Part shown: in pieces, positions 7,579 to 16,573 of the stretch
How the letters are laid out: each line of letters starts with the position of its first letter
Position numbering within the stretch: the stretch's first letter is position 1
From: Buttiauxella gaviniae ATCC 51604
Lineage (GTDB): Bacteria > Pseudomonadota > Gammaproteobacteria > Enterobacterales > Enterobacteriaceae
Assembly (NCBI RefSeq): GCF_001654835.1
Contig: NZ_LXEP01000020.1
Coordinates: 62,001 to 126,000, forward strand
Direction: 5' to 3'
Length of the DNA stretch: 64,000 nucleotides
Position numbers and translations under genes: made by a program
The notes under the pieces: generated by a model
Seen by the model: only the letters and a program-made list of their open reading frames with translations
What the model was told of the DNA's origin: nothing
Database searches by the model: none

Positions 7579-8244
7579 ATGACGCAGTTCAATTCTACTC
7601 AGCGCACTAAAGCGCTGTTTTGGCTATCGCTATTCCATTTGCTGGTGATCACCTCCAGTAACTATCTGGTGCAATTACCGGTCTCGGTTTTTGGTTTCCA
7701 TACCACATGGGGCGCGTTTAGCTTTCCGTTTATCTTCCTCGCAACCGACCTGACGGTACGCATTTTTGGTGCACCTCTAGCACGCCGCATAATTTTTGCC
7801 GTGATGCTGCCCGCACTAATTATTTCGTACGCCATTTCTGCACTGTTTTACATGGGCACCTGGCAAGGGTTCGAAGCATTGCTGCACTTCAACCTGTTCG
7901 TCGCCCGTATCGCTGTCGCAAGCTTTATGGCGTACGCGTTGGGGCAGATTCTGGATGTGCACGTGTTTAACCGCCTGCGCCAAAGCCAGTACTGGTGGCT
8001 TGCGCCAACGGCATCCACGCTGTTCGGGAATATCAGCGACACGCTTTCCTTCTTCTTTATTGCTTTCTGGCGCAGTCCGGATGCCTTTATGGCGCAGCAT
8101 TGGGTCGAAATCGCCATCGTAGATTACTGCTTTAAAGTGCTAATCAGCATTGTATTCTTCCTGCCGATGTACGGCGTTTTGCTGAATATGTTGTTGAAAC
8201 GTCTGGCAGATAAGTCTGAAAATTCGGCGTTACAGCCGGGTTGA
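7579..8244 (+). CDS. yhhQ: Queuosine precursor transporter (QueT/YhhQ family)
   Basis: This is a 221-residue inner-membrane protein with about six hydrophobic segments, nearly the same sequence and exactly the same length as E. coli YhhQ. The family (COG1738, Vut_1) imports preQ0 and preQ1 for synthesis of queuosine in tRNA anticodons. The conserved block AFSFPFIFLATDLTVRIFG and the C-terminal DYCFKVLISIVFFLPMYG are present. A preQ1-I-like element overlaps its ribosome binding site, tying expression to its own substrate. It is divergent from tusA. Confidence 0.95.
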   Translation: MTQFNSTQRTKALFWLSLFHLLVITSSNYLVQLPVSVFGFHTTWGAFSFPFIFLATDLTVRIFGAPLARRIIFAVMLPALIISYAISALFYMGTWQGFEALLHFNLFVARIAVASFMAYALGQILDVHVFNRLRQSQYWWLAPTASTLFGNISDTLSFFFIAFWRSPDAFMAQHWVEIAIVDYCFKVLISIVFFLPMYGVLLNMLLKRLADKSENSALQPG

Positions 8245-8316
8245 CGGTGGTTGAATTATCTTGTGATAAGATGATGAGATCGGCCGCAAAGGCTTGCTAA
8301 CGTAAAGGAAGAAGTC

Positions 8317-8874
8317 ATGGGTAACCTGGTAAAATATGTCGGTATTGGCCTGCTGGTATTAGGCCTGGCCGCTTGCGATAACAGTGATAGCAAAACGGCC
8401 AAAACGGATGCAGCGGCGGAAAGCAGCACAGCTGGCCAGCCGGTTAGCTTGCTGGACGGCAAAATTAGCTTTGTACTGCCCGCCGATATGACCGACCAGA
8501 GCGGTAAATTGGGCACTCAGGCAAACAACATGCACGTATATTCTGATGCTACTGGTCAGAAAGCGGTCATTGTGATTGTCGGTGACAATACGCCTGACGA
8601 TTTGGCAGCTTTGACAAAACGTCTTGAAGAACAACAACGTGCTCGTGACCCACAGCTGCAAGTCGTGACCAACAAATCTATCGAGATTAAAGGCCATACG
8701 CTGCAACAGTTAGACAGCATTATCTCTGCAAAAGGCCAGACAGCTTACTCATCTGTTATCCTGGGTAAAGTAGATAACCAGCTGTTAACTATGCAGATAA
8801 CGTTGCCTGCGGATAATCAGCAACTGGCGCAAACTGCCGCTGAGAACATCATTAATACCATCACCATCAAATAA
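8317..8874 (+). CDS. dcrB: DcrB-type lipoprotein
   Basis: This 185-residue lipoprotein has a hydrophobic N-terminus and the lipobox LAAC (Cys at about residue 20), so it is expected to be lipid-anchored, followed by an Ala/Ser/Thr-rich linker. E. coli DcrB is needed for infection by phages C1 and C6, and with YciB it influences envelope and lipoprotein maturation. The rest is a single folded domain ([18 protein letters not shown]...). The stop codon abuts the convergent yhhS stop with no gap, and the transcription terminator falls inside the yhhS coding end. Confidence 0.93.
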   Translation: MGNLVKYVGIGLLVLGLAACDNSDSKTAKTDAAAESSTAGQPVSLLDGKISFVLPADMTDQSGKLGTQANNMHVYSDATGQKAVIVIVGDNTPDDLAALTKRLEEQQRARDPQLQVVTNKSIEIKGHTLQQLDSIISAKGQTAYSSVILGKVDNQLLTMQITLPADNQQLAQTAAENIINTITIK

Positions 8875-10107
8875 CTATTGTTGCTGTGATGATGATACGG
8901 CCCCCGGTTGCTCAACCGGGGGCCGTTTTTTTAACTGCCACGCCATCAGCAGCGCAATGCAAACCAGCATCGCCGCTGCCAGATAAATCACCGAAACACC
9001 CGCATATGCCATCACGAACCCAGCTAATGGCCCGGTAATCCCCAGCGATAAATCCATAAACACGGTGTAGGTCGCAAGCGCACTTCCCTGGTTTTGTTGC
9101 GGCACCATTTTCACAGCGACCACACCCAGCGCCGGGAACACCAAAGAGAAGCCCGCGCCCGTCAGGAAAGTTCCCACTTTTGCCATCCAGGGTTCGCCCG
9201 CAAAGCCCACCAGCAGCAAGCCGAAAATCTCGACTGAGAAGCAAATCATCGCCACATTCAAGCCGCCAAGCCGGTTAATACCATTCGGGAAAAGTAAGCG
9301 AGTGCCCACAAACGCGCAGCTAAAGAGTGTTAATGCGAAGGCTGCGCCGTCCCAGCCTTTGGCGTCGTAAAACAGCGTGATGAAAGTTGCGATCACGCCA
9401 AAACCCGCAGAAGCCAGTGCGAGCGCCATACCATAAGGCCAGACGCGCCCCAGCACCGCGCGAAACGGCAACGGATTGCCTTTACTGGCTTTCACCGTCG
9501 GGCGTGGCAATGCCAGCAGCACGGCGACCAACGCCACCGCCATAATGATTCCTGCGAGTAATTTCAGCCCGCCAAGGTGATAGAACAACACGCCCAGCGG
9601 TGCACCCATCGCCATCGCGCCGTACGTTACAATCCCGTTCCAGGAGATGACCCGCCCAATGTGCAACGAACCGACCACGCCAACACCCCACAGCGTTGAA
9701 CCGGTTCCTGCAAAACTTTGCCCAATCCCTAAAATGACGCGCCCCAGGCACAGCAACACCAGACTCACCAACGGCCAGGCGCTACCAAACGCTGCCAGCA
9801 TGTAGCTCGCCCCACTGAGGAAGCAGCCGCATAAACCAAAGATAACGATTTTTTTCGGGCCAAGAATATCGGCATAACGCCCGGCGTGTGGGCGACTGAG
9901 CAACGTGGCGAAGTATTGCAGGCTTATCACAAGCCCGGCCCAAAACGCGCTGTAGCCCATCACGTCATGAACGTAACCCGGCAAAACAGCCAGTGGTAGG
10001 CCGATGGTCATGTAGCTTGCAAAGTTGAACATCACTACAGAAACAATCTGTAGATTGAGTCGGAAACTGCTTAATGCGGGGGCGGGTGTGAGGTCAGGCA
10101 TGGGCAT
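8875..10107 (-). CDS. yhhS: MFS transporter YhhS
   Basis: This 410-residue major facilitator protein with 12 hydrophobic segments is close to E. coli YhhS (405 residues). The MFS loop 2-3 motif appears as GRYADILGPKKIVIFG. E. coli YhhS has been linked to export of arabinose and to glyphosate tolerance when overexpressed, but its normal substrate is unclear. The C-terminal coding region contains the dcrB terminator hairpin, which encodes RPPVEQPG in this frame. The start MPMPDLTP is the longest plausible one. It is divergent from yhhT. Confidence 0.93.
   Translation of the reverse strand: MPMPDLTPAPALSSFRLNLQIVSVVMFNFASYMTIGLPLAVLPGYVHDVMGYSAFWAGLVISLQYFATLLSRPHAGRYADILGPKKIVIFGLCGCFLSGASYMLAAFGSAWPLVSLVLLCLGRVILGIGQSFAGTGSTLWGVGVVGSLHIGRVISWNGIVTYGAMAMGAPLGVLFYHLGGLKLLAGIIMAVALVAVLLALPRPTVKASKGNPLPFRAVLGRVWPYGMALALASAGFGVIATFITLFYDAKGWDGAAFALTLFSCAFVGTRLLFPNGINRLGGLNVAMICFSVEIFGLLLVGFAGEPWMAKVGTFLTGAGFSLVFPALGVVAVKMVPQQNQGSALATYTVFMDLSLGITGPLAGFVMAYAGVSVIYLAAAMLVCIALLMAWQLKKRPPVEQPGAVSSSQQQ
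8899..8932 (+). terminator. Intrinsic terminator of dcrB, inside yhhS
   Basis: A 12-bp perfect stem GGCCCCCGGTTG-ct-CAACCGGGGGCC is followed by seven T residues on the plus strand, an unusually strong intrinsic terminator. It lies 24 bases after the dcrB stop and within the last 20 codons of the convergent yhhS gene. No T-tract follows on the minus strand, so it should act only on dcrB transcripts. Confidence 0.95.
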
Positions 10108-10243
10108 TCACTTTTAAAACAGCGTTCCCCAGTATATACACGTCGAGATTCACATTTCAGCAACAGACTTTCAGACTCGCCCTGCGGGTGCGAATTAAAC
10201 GAAGCGCTACACTTAGAGAATCCCTCCTTTTCAGGATTTTTTC

Positions 10244-11293
10244 ATGCTCTCTCCAGAACCCGATAAAACCGGGCTACATATTCTAATAAAGCTTTCAGCG
10301 CTGGTGATTATTCTTGCCGGGATTCATGCTGCGGCAGACATTATCGTCCAGCTATTATTGGCACTCTTTTTTGCCATTGTGCTTAACCCGTTAGTAACGT
10401 GGTTTATTCGCCGGGGAGTGAACCGCCCGCTGGCTATCTCGATAGTCGTATTTGCGATGTTGGTTGTGCTGACGATACTGGTGGGTGTGCTGGCGGCATC
10501 CATGTCTGAATTCATCGATATGCTGCCGAAGTACAACAAGATGCTGACGCAGAAAGTGTTTGAGCTCGAAAAAATGCTGCCGTTTATGCACCTGCGATTA
10601 TCGCCGGAGCGTATGTTGCAGCGTATGGACTCTGAGAAAGTGATGTCTTACGCCACAACGCTAATGACCGGGCTTTCCGGCGCCATGGCCAGTATTCTGC
10701 TACTGGTGATGACGGTGGTATTTATGCTGTTCGAGGTGCGCCACGTTCCGTACAAACTGCGCTTCGCCCTTTCCAACCCGAAAATTCATATCGCCAGCCT
10801 GCACCGCGCACTCAAAGGCGTGACGCATTATCTGGCGCTAAAAACGCTCATCAGCCTGTGGACCGGGCTGATTATCTGGCTTGGCCTCGAACTGCTGGGC
10901 GTGCAATTTGCGTTGATGTGGGGCGTGTTGGGATTCTTGCTCAATTACATCCCCAATATTGGTTCGGTCATTTCCGCTATTCCGCCAATGATTCAGGCGT
11001 TTTTGTTTAACGGCACCTACGAAATGATTCTGGTTGGCGTACTGTTCCTTGCAGTGCATATGCTGCTTGGGAATATCCTTGAACCACGCATGATGGGGCG
11101 CGGGCTTGGAATGTCGACCTTCGTGGTGTTCCTGTCATTGCTGTTCTGGGGCTGGCTGCTCGGCCCAGTGGGTATGCTTCTGTCTGTGCCGCTTACCAGC
11201 GTATGTAAGATTCTGATGGAAACCACTCAGGGCGGCGCCAAACTTGCAGTGTTGCTTGGGCAAGGACGACCAAAAAGTCGGTTGCCGGGATAG
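10244..11293 (+). CDS. yhhT: AI-2E family (PerM) membrane protein YhhT
   Basis: This 349-residue protein belongs to the PerM/AI-2E superfamily, with hydrophobic pairs near the N-terminus (residues 10-60), a central soluble segment (about 85-140), and C-terminal membrane segments containing GFLLNYIPNIGSVISAIPP, the conserved family motif. Relatives export autoinducer-2 (TqsA) or act as Na+/H+ antiporters. The substrate of YhhT is unknown. Identity to E. coli YhhT is high. It is divergent from yhhS and ends the conserved block before an accessory region. Confidence 0.93.
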   Translation: MLSPEPDKTGLHILIKLSALVIILAGIHAAADIIVQLLLALFFAIVLNPLVTWFIRRGVNRPLAISIVVFAMLVVLTILVGVLAASMSEFIDMLPKYNKMLTQKVFELEKMLPFMHLRLSPERMLQRMDSEKVMSYATTLMTGLSGAMASILLLVMTVVFMLFEVRHVPYKLRFALSNPKIHIASLHRALKGVTHYLALKTLISLWTGLIIWLGLELLGVQFALMWGVLGFLLNYIPNIGSVISAIPPMIQAFLFNGTYEMILVGVLFLAVHMLLGNILEPRMMGRGLGMSTFVVFLSLLFWGWLLGPVGMLLSVPLTSVCKILMETTQGGAKLAVLLGQGRPKSRLPG

Positions 11294-11302
11294 GTTCTTA
11301 AT

Positions 11303-11335
11303 TTCCCGGGTGATAAGTTAATGTTCACCCGGGAA
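11303..11335. terminator. Strong inverted repeat after yhhT
   Basis: TTCCCGGGTGA (11303-11313) pairs with TTCACCCGGGAA (11324-11335), an 11-bp stem with a 10-base loop, directly after the yhhT stop. No T-tract follows on the plus strand, so the hairpin may stabilise the mRNA end or act with Rho rather than as a simple intrinsic terminator. Confidence 0.5.
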
Positions 11336-11357
11336 AAGAAAAAGGAGTGACTCACCC

Positions 11358-12749
11358 ATGCCGCAGCCAATAATCACACTTGCTGCCATTGAGCAGCCAG
11401 CAATTTATCTGAACACCCCAAGCGTGGTGCTAAACAACCAGACTATTGAGGAGCGTTTGCGCAAAGTTTTGCAGGGAATGGCGCAGCAGAATCTGGATTC
11501 GCTCGTCGTTTATGCCGATAAAGAGCATGGCGGGAATTTTGAGTATTTGACTGGTTTCATCCCACGCTTTGAAGAAGGCTTGCTGGTTCTACATAAAAGC
11601 GGTGAGGCGGTGCTGGTTCTTGGGAATGAAAATCTCAAACTCGCACAGCACTCCAGAATTCCAGCAAGTGTGATACATGCGCCGTGGTTTTCACTGCCAA
11701 ACCAGCCGATGGACACCGCACTTTCGCTAAGCGAAGTGTTGCAACAAGCCGGGCTGCATGGGCAAGAGCGTGTTGGTATTGCGGGCTGGAAGCTTTTCAC
11801 TGGCATCAACGACAACAATAAGTCTCTGTTTGATATCCCCACCTTTATTTTCCTGGCGCTTCAAAGCGCGCTGACTCCAGCGTATGAACTACTCAACGCC
11901 ACAGATCTGTTTATTTCTCCGCGCCAGGGAGCAAGGACAACCAATAATGCCAATGAAATTGCGCACTATGAATACGGTGCAAACCTGGCATCAAGCGCGG
12001 CGCTTACCGCACTGAATGCAATTGAATTAGGGAAAACTGAAAAGTCGATTGCAGCCCTGCTTGCCGCCGATGGTCAAGCCAATAACGTCGTAACCATTGC
12101 TGCTACGGGCGATCGTTTTGAAAATGCCAACCTGTACCCATCGGATAAGCAGATCCAAAAAGGCGATAAGTTTTCATTAACTGTCAGTTATAAGGGCGGT
12201 TTAACCAGCCGTGCGGCATACGTTGTCAGCCAGGCCGATGAACTTCATGATGAGGTCAGTGATTATCTCGATGTGGTCGCCATCCCGTATTATCGCGCGG
12301 TCGTCGCCTGGCTTGAGAATATGCGCGTCGGGGTGAAGGGCCACGAAGTCTACGACTTGATTGAGCGTGTTTTGCCTAAAGCCGAATACCACTGGCACCT
12401 CAACCCTGGCCATTTGGTTGCCGATGAAGAGTGGCTGTGCTCGCCGGTTTACCCTGCATCGGATATCGCTTTATCCAGCGGAATGTTGCTGCAAATCGAC
12501 ATCATCCCATCACGTAAAGGTTACGCGGGAGCGAGCATCGAAGACACCATTGCCCTTGCCGATGAACATTTGCGCCAGCAAATAGCCACCCTCTACCCGG
12601 AATTATGGCAACGCATCAGCGCTCGCAGAGATTACATCCGTGACGTACTGAATATTCACTTACACGAAGATGTGCTGCCGCTGTCAAACACCGTGGGATA
12701 TTTGCGGCCCTATTTGCTGAATAAAGATTTGGCGCTAATTTGCCAATAA
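11358..12749 (+). CDS. M24-family (Xaa-Pro peptidase-like) protein with degenerate metal site
   Basis: This 463-residue protein has a two-domain creatinase/prolidase layout: an N-terminal domain (about 30-190) and a C-terminal pita-bread domain (about 195-460). In active M24 metallopeptidases five ligands bind two metals. Here the usual first Asp is Thr275 (GDKFSLTVSY) and the second is Arg285 (TSRAAY in place of SDxTR). His352 (NPGH) and Glu395 (SIEDT) remain, and the remaining Glu appears as Asp (QIDIIP). Aminopeptidase activity is therefore unlikely. A metal-free hydrolase like creatinase, or a binding protein, is more plausible. A GGAG-type SD precedes the ATG. It lies between yhhT and a fimbrial operon, where E. 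coli has acpT and nik genes. Confidence 0.8.
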   Translation: MPQPIITLAAIEQPAIYLNTPSVVLNNQTIEERLRKVLQGMAQQNLDSLVVYADKEHGGNFEYLTGFIPRFEEGLLVLHKSGEAVLVLGNENLKLAQHSRIPASVIHAPWFSLPNQPMDTALSLSEVLQQAGLHGQERVGIAGWKLFTGINDNNKSLFDIPTFIFLALQSALTPAYELLNATDLFISPRQGARTTNNANEIAHYEYGANLASSAALTALNAIELGKTEKSIAALLAADGQANNVVTIAATGDRFENANLYPSDKQIQKGDKFSLTVSYKGGLTSRAAYVVSQADELHDEVSDYLDVVAIPYYRAVVAWLENMRVGVKGHEVYDLIERVLPKAEYHWHLNPGHLVADEEWLCSPVYPASDIALSSGMLLQIDIIPSRKGYAGASIEDTIALADEHLRQQIATLYPELWQRISARRDYIRDVLNIHLHEDVLPLSNTVGYLRPYLLNKDLALICQ

Positions 12750-12759
12750 TGTTTATCTT

Positions 12760-12787
12760 CCTGCGCCGGATATCTTCCGCGCGCAGG
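12760..12787. terminator. Stem-loop between convergent M24 and fimbrial operons
   Basis: CCTGCGC (12760-12766) pairs with GCGCAGG (12781-12787), and the 44-base gap between two convergent stop codons contains little else. The adjoining bases are only weakly T-rich on either strand. It is a reasonable shared transcription end but not a strong intrinsic terminator. Confidence 0.5.
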
Positions 12788-12793
12788 AGTTAT

Positions 12794-13144
12794 CTAGTCT
12801 TGTTTACTCGAGCATTGAACCTGGTGAACAAGTTCAGGTGTCCAGTGATACTCAACTACATGCCCTTCCGGGCTTCTGACAGCAATATGTAACTGGGCAA
12901 ATTCACCGGATTGCAGGGTAAAGAAAAGTTGCGTCAGGGGGTATGGGCAACCAGCCTGATAGGAAACAAACATTTTCTGCCGGGTTCGCTGAGATCCTCG
13001 CTGTGTATTAATAACCAGTTCTATGGTCATTTGCCCGGAAATATCTCGCTCAAACACAGCATATGCCGTGAGATATTGATGACCAAATTGATTATTGTGT
13101 GATACCCATATCTGGTCTCTGGTCTTAACAAGAGTTGCATGCAT
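12794..13144 (-). CDS. Hypothetical protein at the end of the fimbrial operon
   Basis: I do not recognise this protein of about 116 residues. It has no signal peptide or membrane segment. It contains one central Cys (YQAGCPYPL) and another near the end (QVQCSSKQD), and its composition suggests an alternating beta-rich fold. The reading frame can start at GTG 13156, but the ATG at 13144 has the better-placed purine stretch (GAGACGAAAT). It begins 16 bases after the adhesin stop, so it is probably the last gene of the fimbrial transcript. A cytoplasmic partner or regulator of the fimbria is one possibility, but nothing in the sequence proves it. Confidence 0.65.
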   Translation of the reverse strand: MHATLVKTRDQIWVSHNNQFGHQYLTAYAVFERDISGQMTIELVINTQRGSQRTRQKMFVSYQAGCPYPLTQLFFTLQSGEFAQLHIAVRSPEGHVVEYHWTPELVHQVQCSSKQD

Positions 13145-13160
13145 ATTTCGTCTCACTTAT

Positions 13161-14114
13161 TTATTGGTAATCAATATTGAAATACAGGCTGGCGTGGATT
13201 TTCCCCGGTTGTACCTGTTCATCTATCTGGTAATACTGCGAATAAAATCGAACGGAATATTTGTCGGATTTGGAGCTTCTCAATTCCACTTTTTTCATTT
13301 CATGAAAATTAAGCGGCTGATGATCGTCACCGAGCACTTGCACTCCAATCCCCTTAGCAGAAGAACGTCCTGCCACTGAATTGCTTAACACTCCGTCAGA
13401 ACCCGAGTTTTTGCCGAATTGCCCATTCCATTTCAAGAAAACAGCAGAGGGCGTTTTATCATCGGTTGCACAAGATAAATGAATATCAAAAGGGGTTTTA
13501 CCTGCCACCGAACCAGGGGATTTGAACCGGTCCAGAACGACGCCTGGCAGCGTAATATTGCGTGTTTTATCACCATAAATTTTGCATGAGCGATTCAGAA
13601 TGGTGACAAAGCCAGCCGGAATATAAATATCTATCAGCGGTGAACTCTGCAGTAGGTTATTTATTTCAAAACGCATACCTTCTGAGCCTCCTCTGGCCGA
13701 TATTCCATCATCAGCCTTAATCAACTCCATATTGATTCTGGCCCCAGATAATTCAGACATGCTTGCAGAAAATTTTGAAGGCCAGGCTATTTCGCGCCCA
13801 CTTGATGTGACCAAAGTCATTCTCATACCAACGCCTTTTGCATTGGTTTGAAAAACTCCGGGAGTTTTCATCTTCGACGCTCCACCTGGAACATCAGCAC
13901 TAAATTTAATAAGCTCCTCACACTCAGGAGACGGTGGGAGCTGCACAGCAAATGAACTCTTTTTTAGCACTGAGCCTAAAGCATGATTATTTCTGTTGGT
14001 TACCGTTTCCGGCGATAAAGTTATTTTTTGTGATTTAACAATACATGTAGCCTGGGAATTAAAACTTACCGCCAGAAGTATCAGTAGTGGTAACCCTGCA
14101 CGAACTAACGACAT
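13161..14114 (-). CDS. Fimbrial tip adhesin / minor subunit
   Basis: This 317-residue exported protein has a signal peptide of about 22 residues (ending FNSQA, then TCIVKSQ). Its two-part layout is typical of chaperone-usher tip adhesins. The N-terminal domain (about 23-180) has paired Cys, and the C-terminal pilin-like domain (about 185-317) starts with the Cys of NRSCKIYG, has a second Cys in LSCATDD, and ends in an aromatic-rich strand (ASLYFNIDYQ). It overlaps the usher end by 10 bases, indicating coupling. The receptor cannot be inferred. The coding DNA is AT-richer than that of the core genes. Confidence 0.82.
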   Translation of the reverse strand: MSLVRAGLPLLILLAVSFNSQATCIVKSQKITLSPETVTNRNNHALGSVLKKSSFAVQLPPSPECEELIKFSADVPGGASKMKTPGVFQTNAKGVGMRMTLVTSSGREIAWPSKFSASMSELSGARINMELIKADDGISARGGSEGMRFEINNLLQSSPLIDIYIPAGFVTILNRSCKIYGDKTRNITLPGVVLDRFKSPGSVAGKTPFDIHLSCATDDKTPSAVFLKWNGQFGKNSGSDGVLSNSVAGRSSAKGIGVQVLGDDHQPLNFHEMKKVELRSSKSDKYSVRFYSQYYQIDEQVQPGKIHASLYFNIDYQ

Positions 14115-16558
14115 ATCGCCTCCTGGCTTTTAATATCAATTGTGCAGACTCCATTTTCTGACGAAACACTCACAGTAGGTGATTGGGTTTGGTCAATATA
14201 GAGAAGCCCACCCTGACCGACATAACCAATATGGTTATTTTCCTGGTCTTTGATAACCGCGCCAAAAGGTAAAGTCTGTTGGTTGCGCAGTTTGGGATGA
14301 ATAATGGTCTGTTTATTTATCTTTGTGTCAAAAGCAACGTGAACAACACTGCCTTCAAAGGGCACAACTTTTCTTTGTGTTTGCTGGAAAGTGACGGTGT
14401 CATCCGCGCCTTTTGGGTTAATCACCACATCGTTAACACGCCAGGCGCGCAACCACGGCATAACTGCATAACCATTTGAGTCAAAACGGGTTCCTGGCGC
14501 TCCATCTAAACGCGCACCTTTTGCATCTGCGGCATAAACCAGTGCTACCGTATCGCTTCTTTCTGGGGAGAAGGTCACCCCTTTACGGTGAGTAATCATT
14601 GAACCACTCATCCCCGCACTAGCCTGATGCCAGTCATTACCCTGGCTTAATGTCGTGCTCAGAGTGCTGTAAGGTGAACGGTAAGTTCCATTCATTCCCC
14701 AGTCCATATCTCCGCCGCGGCCATAGGCTGCATTAAGGCCTAGCATCATATTATTTTCTTCATCAACTGAGGTTGAGAAGCCCATACGCGTATTGCTGGC
14801 TTTACCATTACTGCTGTAGCTGTCTGAATATATTTGTGTATACCCGGAGTCTGAACGCGGGAGTGAATAACTAAAGTTCAGCGCAACCTGATCATCTTTC
14901 GTTACGCCACCATATTCATCTTCATTCCATAAACGCTGTACTGAAAGCGTCCAGTTTAAATTGCCCCAGTTATTGCTATAGCCGACAGAATATTGTCGAT
15001 AACTATCCTGTTGTTCCCAGTATTTATTGATCGAACCAGAGATATTTAATGATCCCCATCCATCCTGAAAAGGCTGGCTCAGGCTTAATGACCAGGACTG
15101 TTTTTCGCGTAATACTGCGTATTCCGAACCACTGTCTTGCTGTTCAAAAGCATCACGCTGCCCAAAGAAGTTTTTCGCATTGAATTTTCCCTCCAGCCAG
15201 AATGAGGTTTGCGACAATGGTAGGGTTCGGTTGTAGGTCAGGCGGTATCCTTGCCCATGGTTTTCCTGATTATCGAAATTAAAGCGTGACTGCGTTATGT
15301 CGAGAGCGAAAGCGCCAAAAAAGGTATTCAACCCAGCGCCCACTAACGCCGACTGGTAATGATCAAATCCTGTAGCACCAGAATAGAGCGACACATAATT
15401 GTTTAGGCCGTACTGCCACGTCGCCTGTGCAGCAAAGGGAGATTCATTGCTATCTTGCTCATCGACTTTCCCAAGCGAAACGTTATAGCGGCTCACGCCC
15501 GGTTTTAATAATTGTGGTACTGATGAATAAGGAACAGAGAAACGCCGAATACGCCCGTCAGATTCCTGAATAGTGACCAGCAGATCTCCGCCCGTATTTG
15601 CCGGTAAAATAGACTCGATTGAGAAAGGTCCTGCCGGTACGGATGTTTGATGAATAACTCTTCCATCCTGTGTCACGGTGACACGTGCATTCGTTTCCGC
15701 CATCCCTCTGATATTGGGCGCCCAACTCAAGGTGTTATCCGGATGCATTTGATCCTGTGATTCGAGCGATGCGCCCAAAATGCTTAAACCATCAAACAGC
15801 TGGCTATCAGTATAAAATTGTCCGGCACTGAGCATGGACTTCCAGCCAATCAATGGCTTTTTTAAGGTAGTCCGGTTGCTGGAATAATGCTTTCCACTGT
15901 CGTTGTTCCAGTCGAGGCTACCAAAATGTTCAAGCAGCCAACCCGATGCAGAAGCTCTTACATCAAGCCCGAGCCAGGCACTATCCGAACTGGAGCGACT
16001 ATCGCCACGTTGCTGCATCGAGTAGTAATCAGCCATATAACCGAGATTAATTGCCGGAATACCCTTCTGCCACTGCTCAGGCTGCACATAGTTGCTATCG
16101 GTATTATCCAGATATGCTTGTGGAACACTCATCCGTAATTCCAACAATCCGGCATTAAAGGTTTCTACCGCATTACCGTAAACATCCCATTTATTAATCG
16201 TGCCACAGTAATTTTTTTCCTCCGCCAGAGATTTATTCATCCGTAGAGTGTTAACTCCGACAGACTCGAGAAAGTAAGCGGAATGACAGGTTGCTAAGTC
16301 ACCATCTTTGGTTTTATTAAAAATAACATCGTGGCGACCACGCCAATGTTCATTGACATAAACATCAACACTATAACGCCCTGGTGGCAATGATTTTATA
16401 TCGAAAGCACTAAGATCGTTGCTCTTAGCATTTCCCATCAAAATAGCATTATTAAACGTATAACGAATATCATCCTCTGCATTAGCACTGATTGGCAGAA
16501 ATGAAATATTTGCCAATACTAAAAATGGAGTGATAACAGTTTTCTTATAGAGATCCAT
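14105..16558 (-). CDS. Fimbrial outer-membrane usher (FimD/PapC family)
   Basis: This 817-residue usher exports and assembles fimbrial subunits. After a signal peptide (about residues 1-27, ending SANA) come the N-terminal chaperone-binding domain (YTFNNAILMG...LPPGRYSVDVYVN), the 24-strand barrel with the plug domain (ILPANTGGDLLVTIQESDGRIRR) and two C-terminal domains. The C-terminal Cys pair (VCTIDIKSQEAICR) is present. The length is close to the family norm of 800-880. It sits 15 bases after the chaperone and overlaps the adhesin. No frameshift is visible, so the system looks functional. Confidence 0.94.
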   Translation of the reverse strand: MDLYKKTVITPFLVLANISFLPISANAEDDIRYTFNNAILMGNAKSNDLSAFDIKSLPPGRYSVDVYVNEHWRGRHDVIFNKTKDGDLATCHSAYFLESVGVNTLRMNKSLAEEKNYCGTINKWDVYGNAVETFNAGLLELRMSVPQAYLDNTDSNYVQPEQWQKGIPAINLGYMADYYSMQQRGDSRSSSDSAWLGLDVRASASGWLLEHFGSLDWNNDSGKHYSSNRTTLKKPLIGWKSMLSAGQFYTDSQLFDGLSILGASLESQDQMHPDNTLSWAPNIRGMAETNARVTVTQDGRVIHQTSVPAGPFSIESILPANTGGDLLVTIQESDGRIRRFSVPYSSVPQLLKPGVSRYNVSLGKVDEQDSNESPFAAQATWQYGLNNYVSLYSGATGFDHYQSALVGAGLNTFFGAFALDITQSRFNFDNQENHGQGYRLTYNRTLPLSQTSFWLEGKFNAKNFFGQRDAFEQQDSGSEYAVLREKQSWSLSLSQPFQDGWGSLNISGSINKYWEQQDSYRQYSVGYSNNWGNLNWTLSVQRLWNEDEYGGVTKDDQVALNFSYSLPRSDSGYTQIYSDSYSSNGKASNTRMGFSTSVDEENNMMLGLNAAYGRGGDMDWGMNGTYRSPYSTLSTTLSQGNDWHQASAGMSGSMITHRKGVTFSPERSDTVALVYAADAKGARLDGAPGTRFDSNGYAVMPWLRAWRVNDVVINPKGADDTVTFQQTQRKVVPFEGSVVHVAFDTKINKQTIIHPKLRNQQTLPFGAVIKDQENNHIGYVGQGGLLYIDQTQSPTVSVSSENGVCTIDIKSQEAICR

Positions 16559-16573
16559 CTTTTTATATCCTTA

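Noticed and set aside
12754-13160. Fimbrial island borders as phage or integrase attachment sites
   Set aside because: No tRNA, integrase or direct repeats are seen at 11.3 or 21.1 kb, so the mode of acquisition cannot be claimed.
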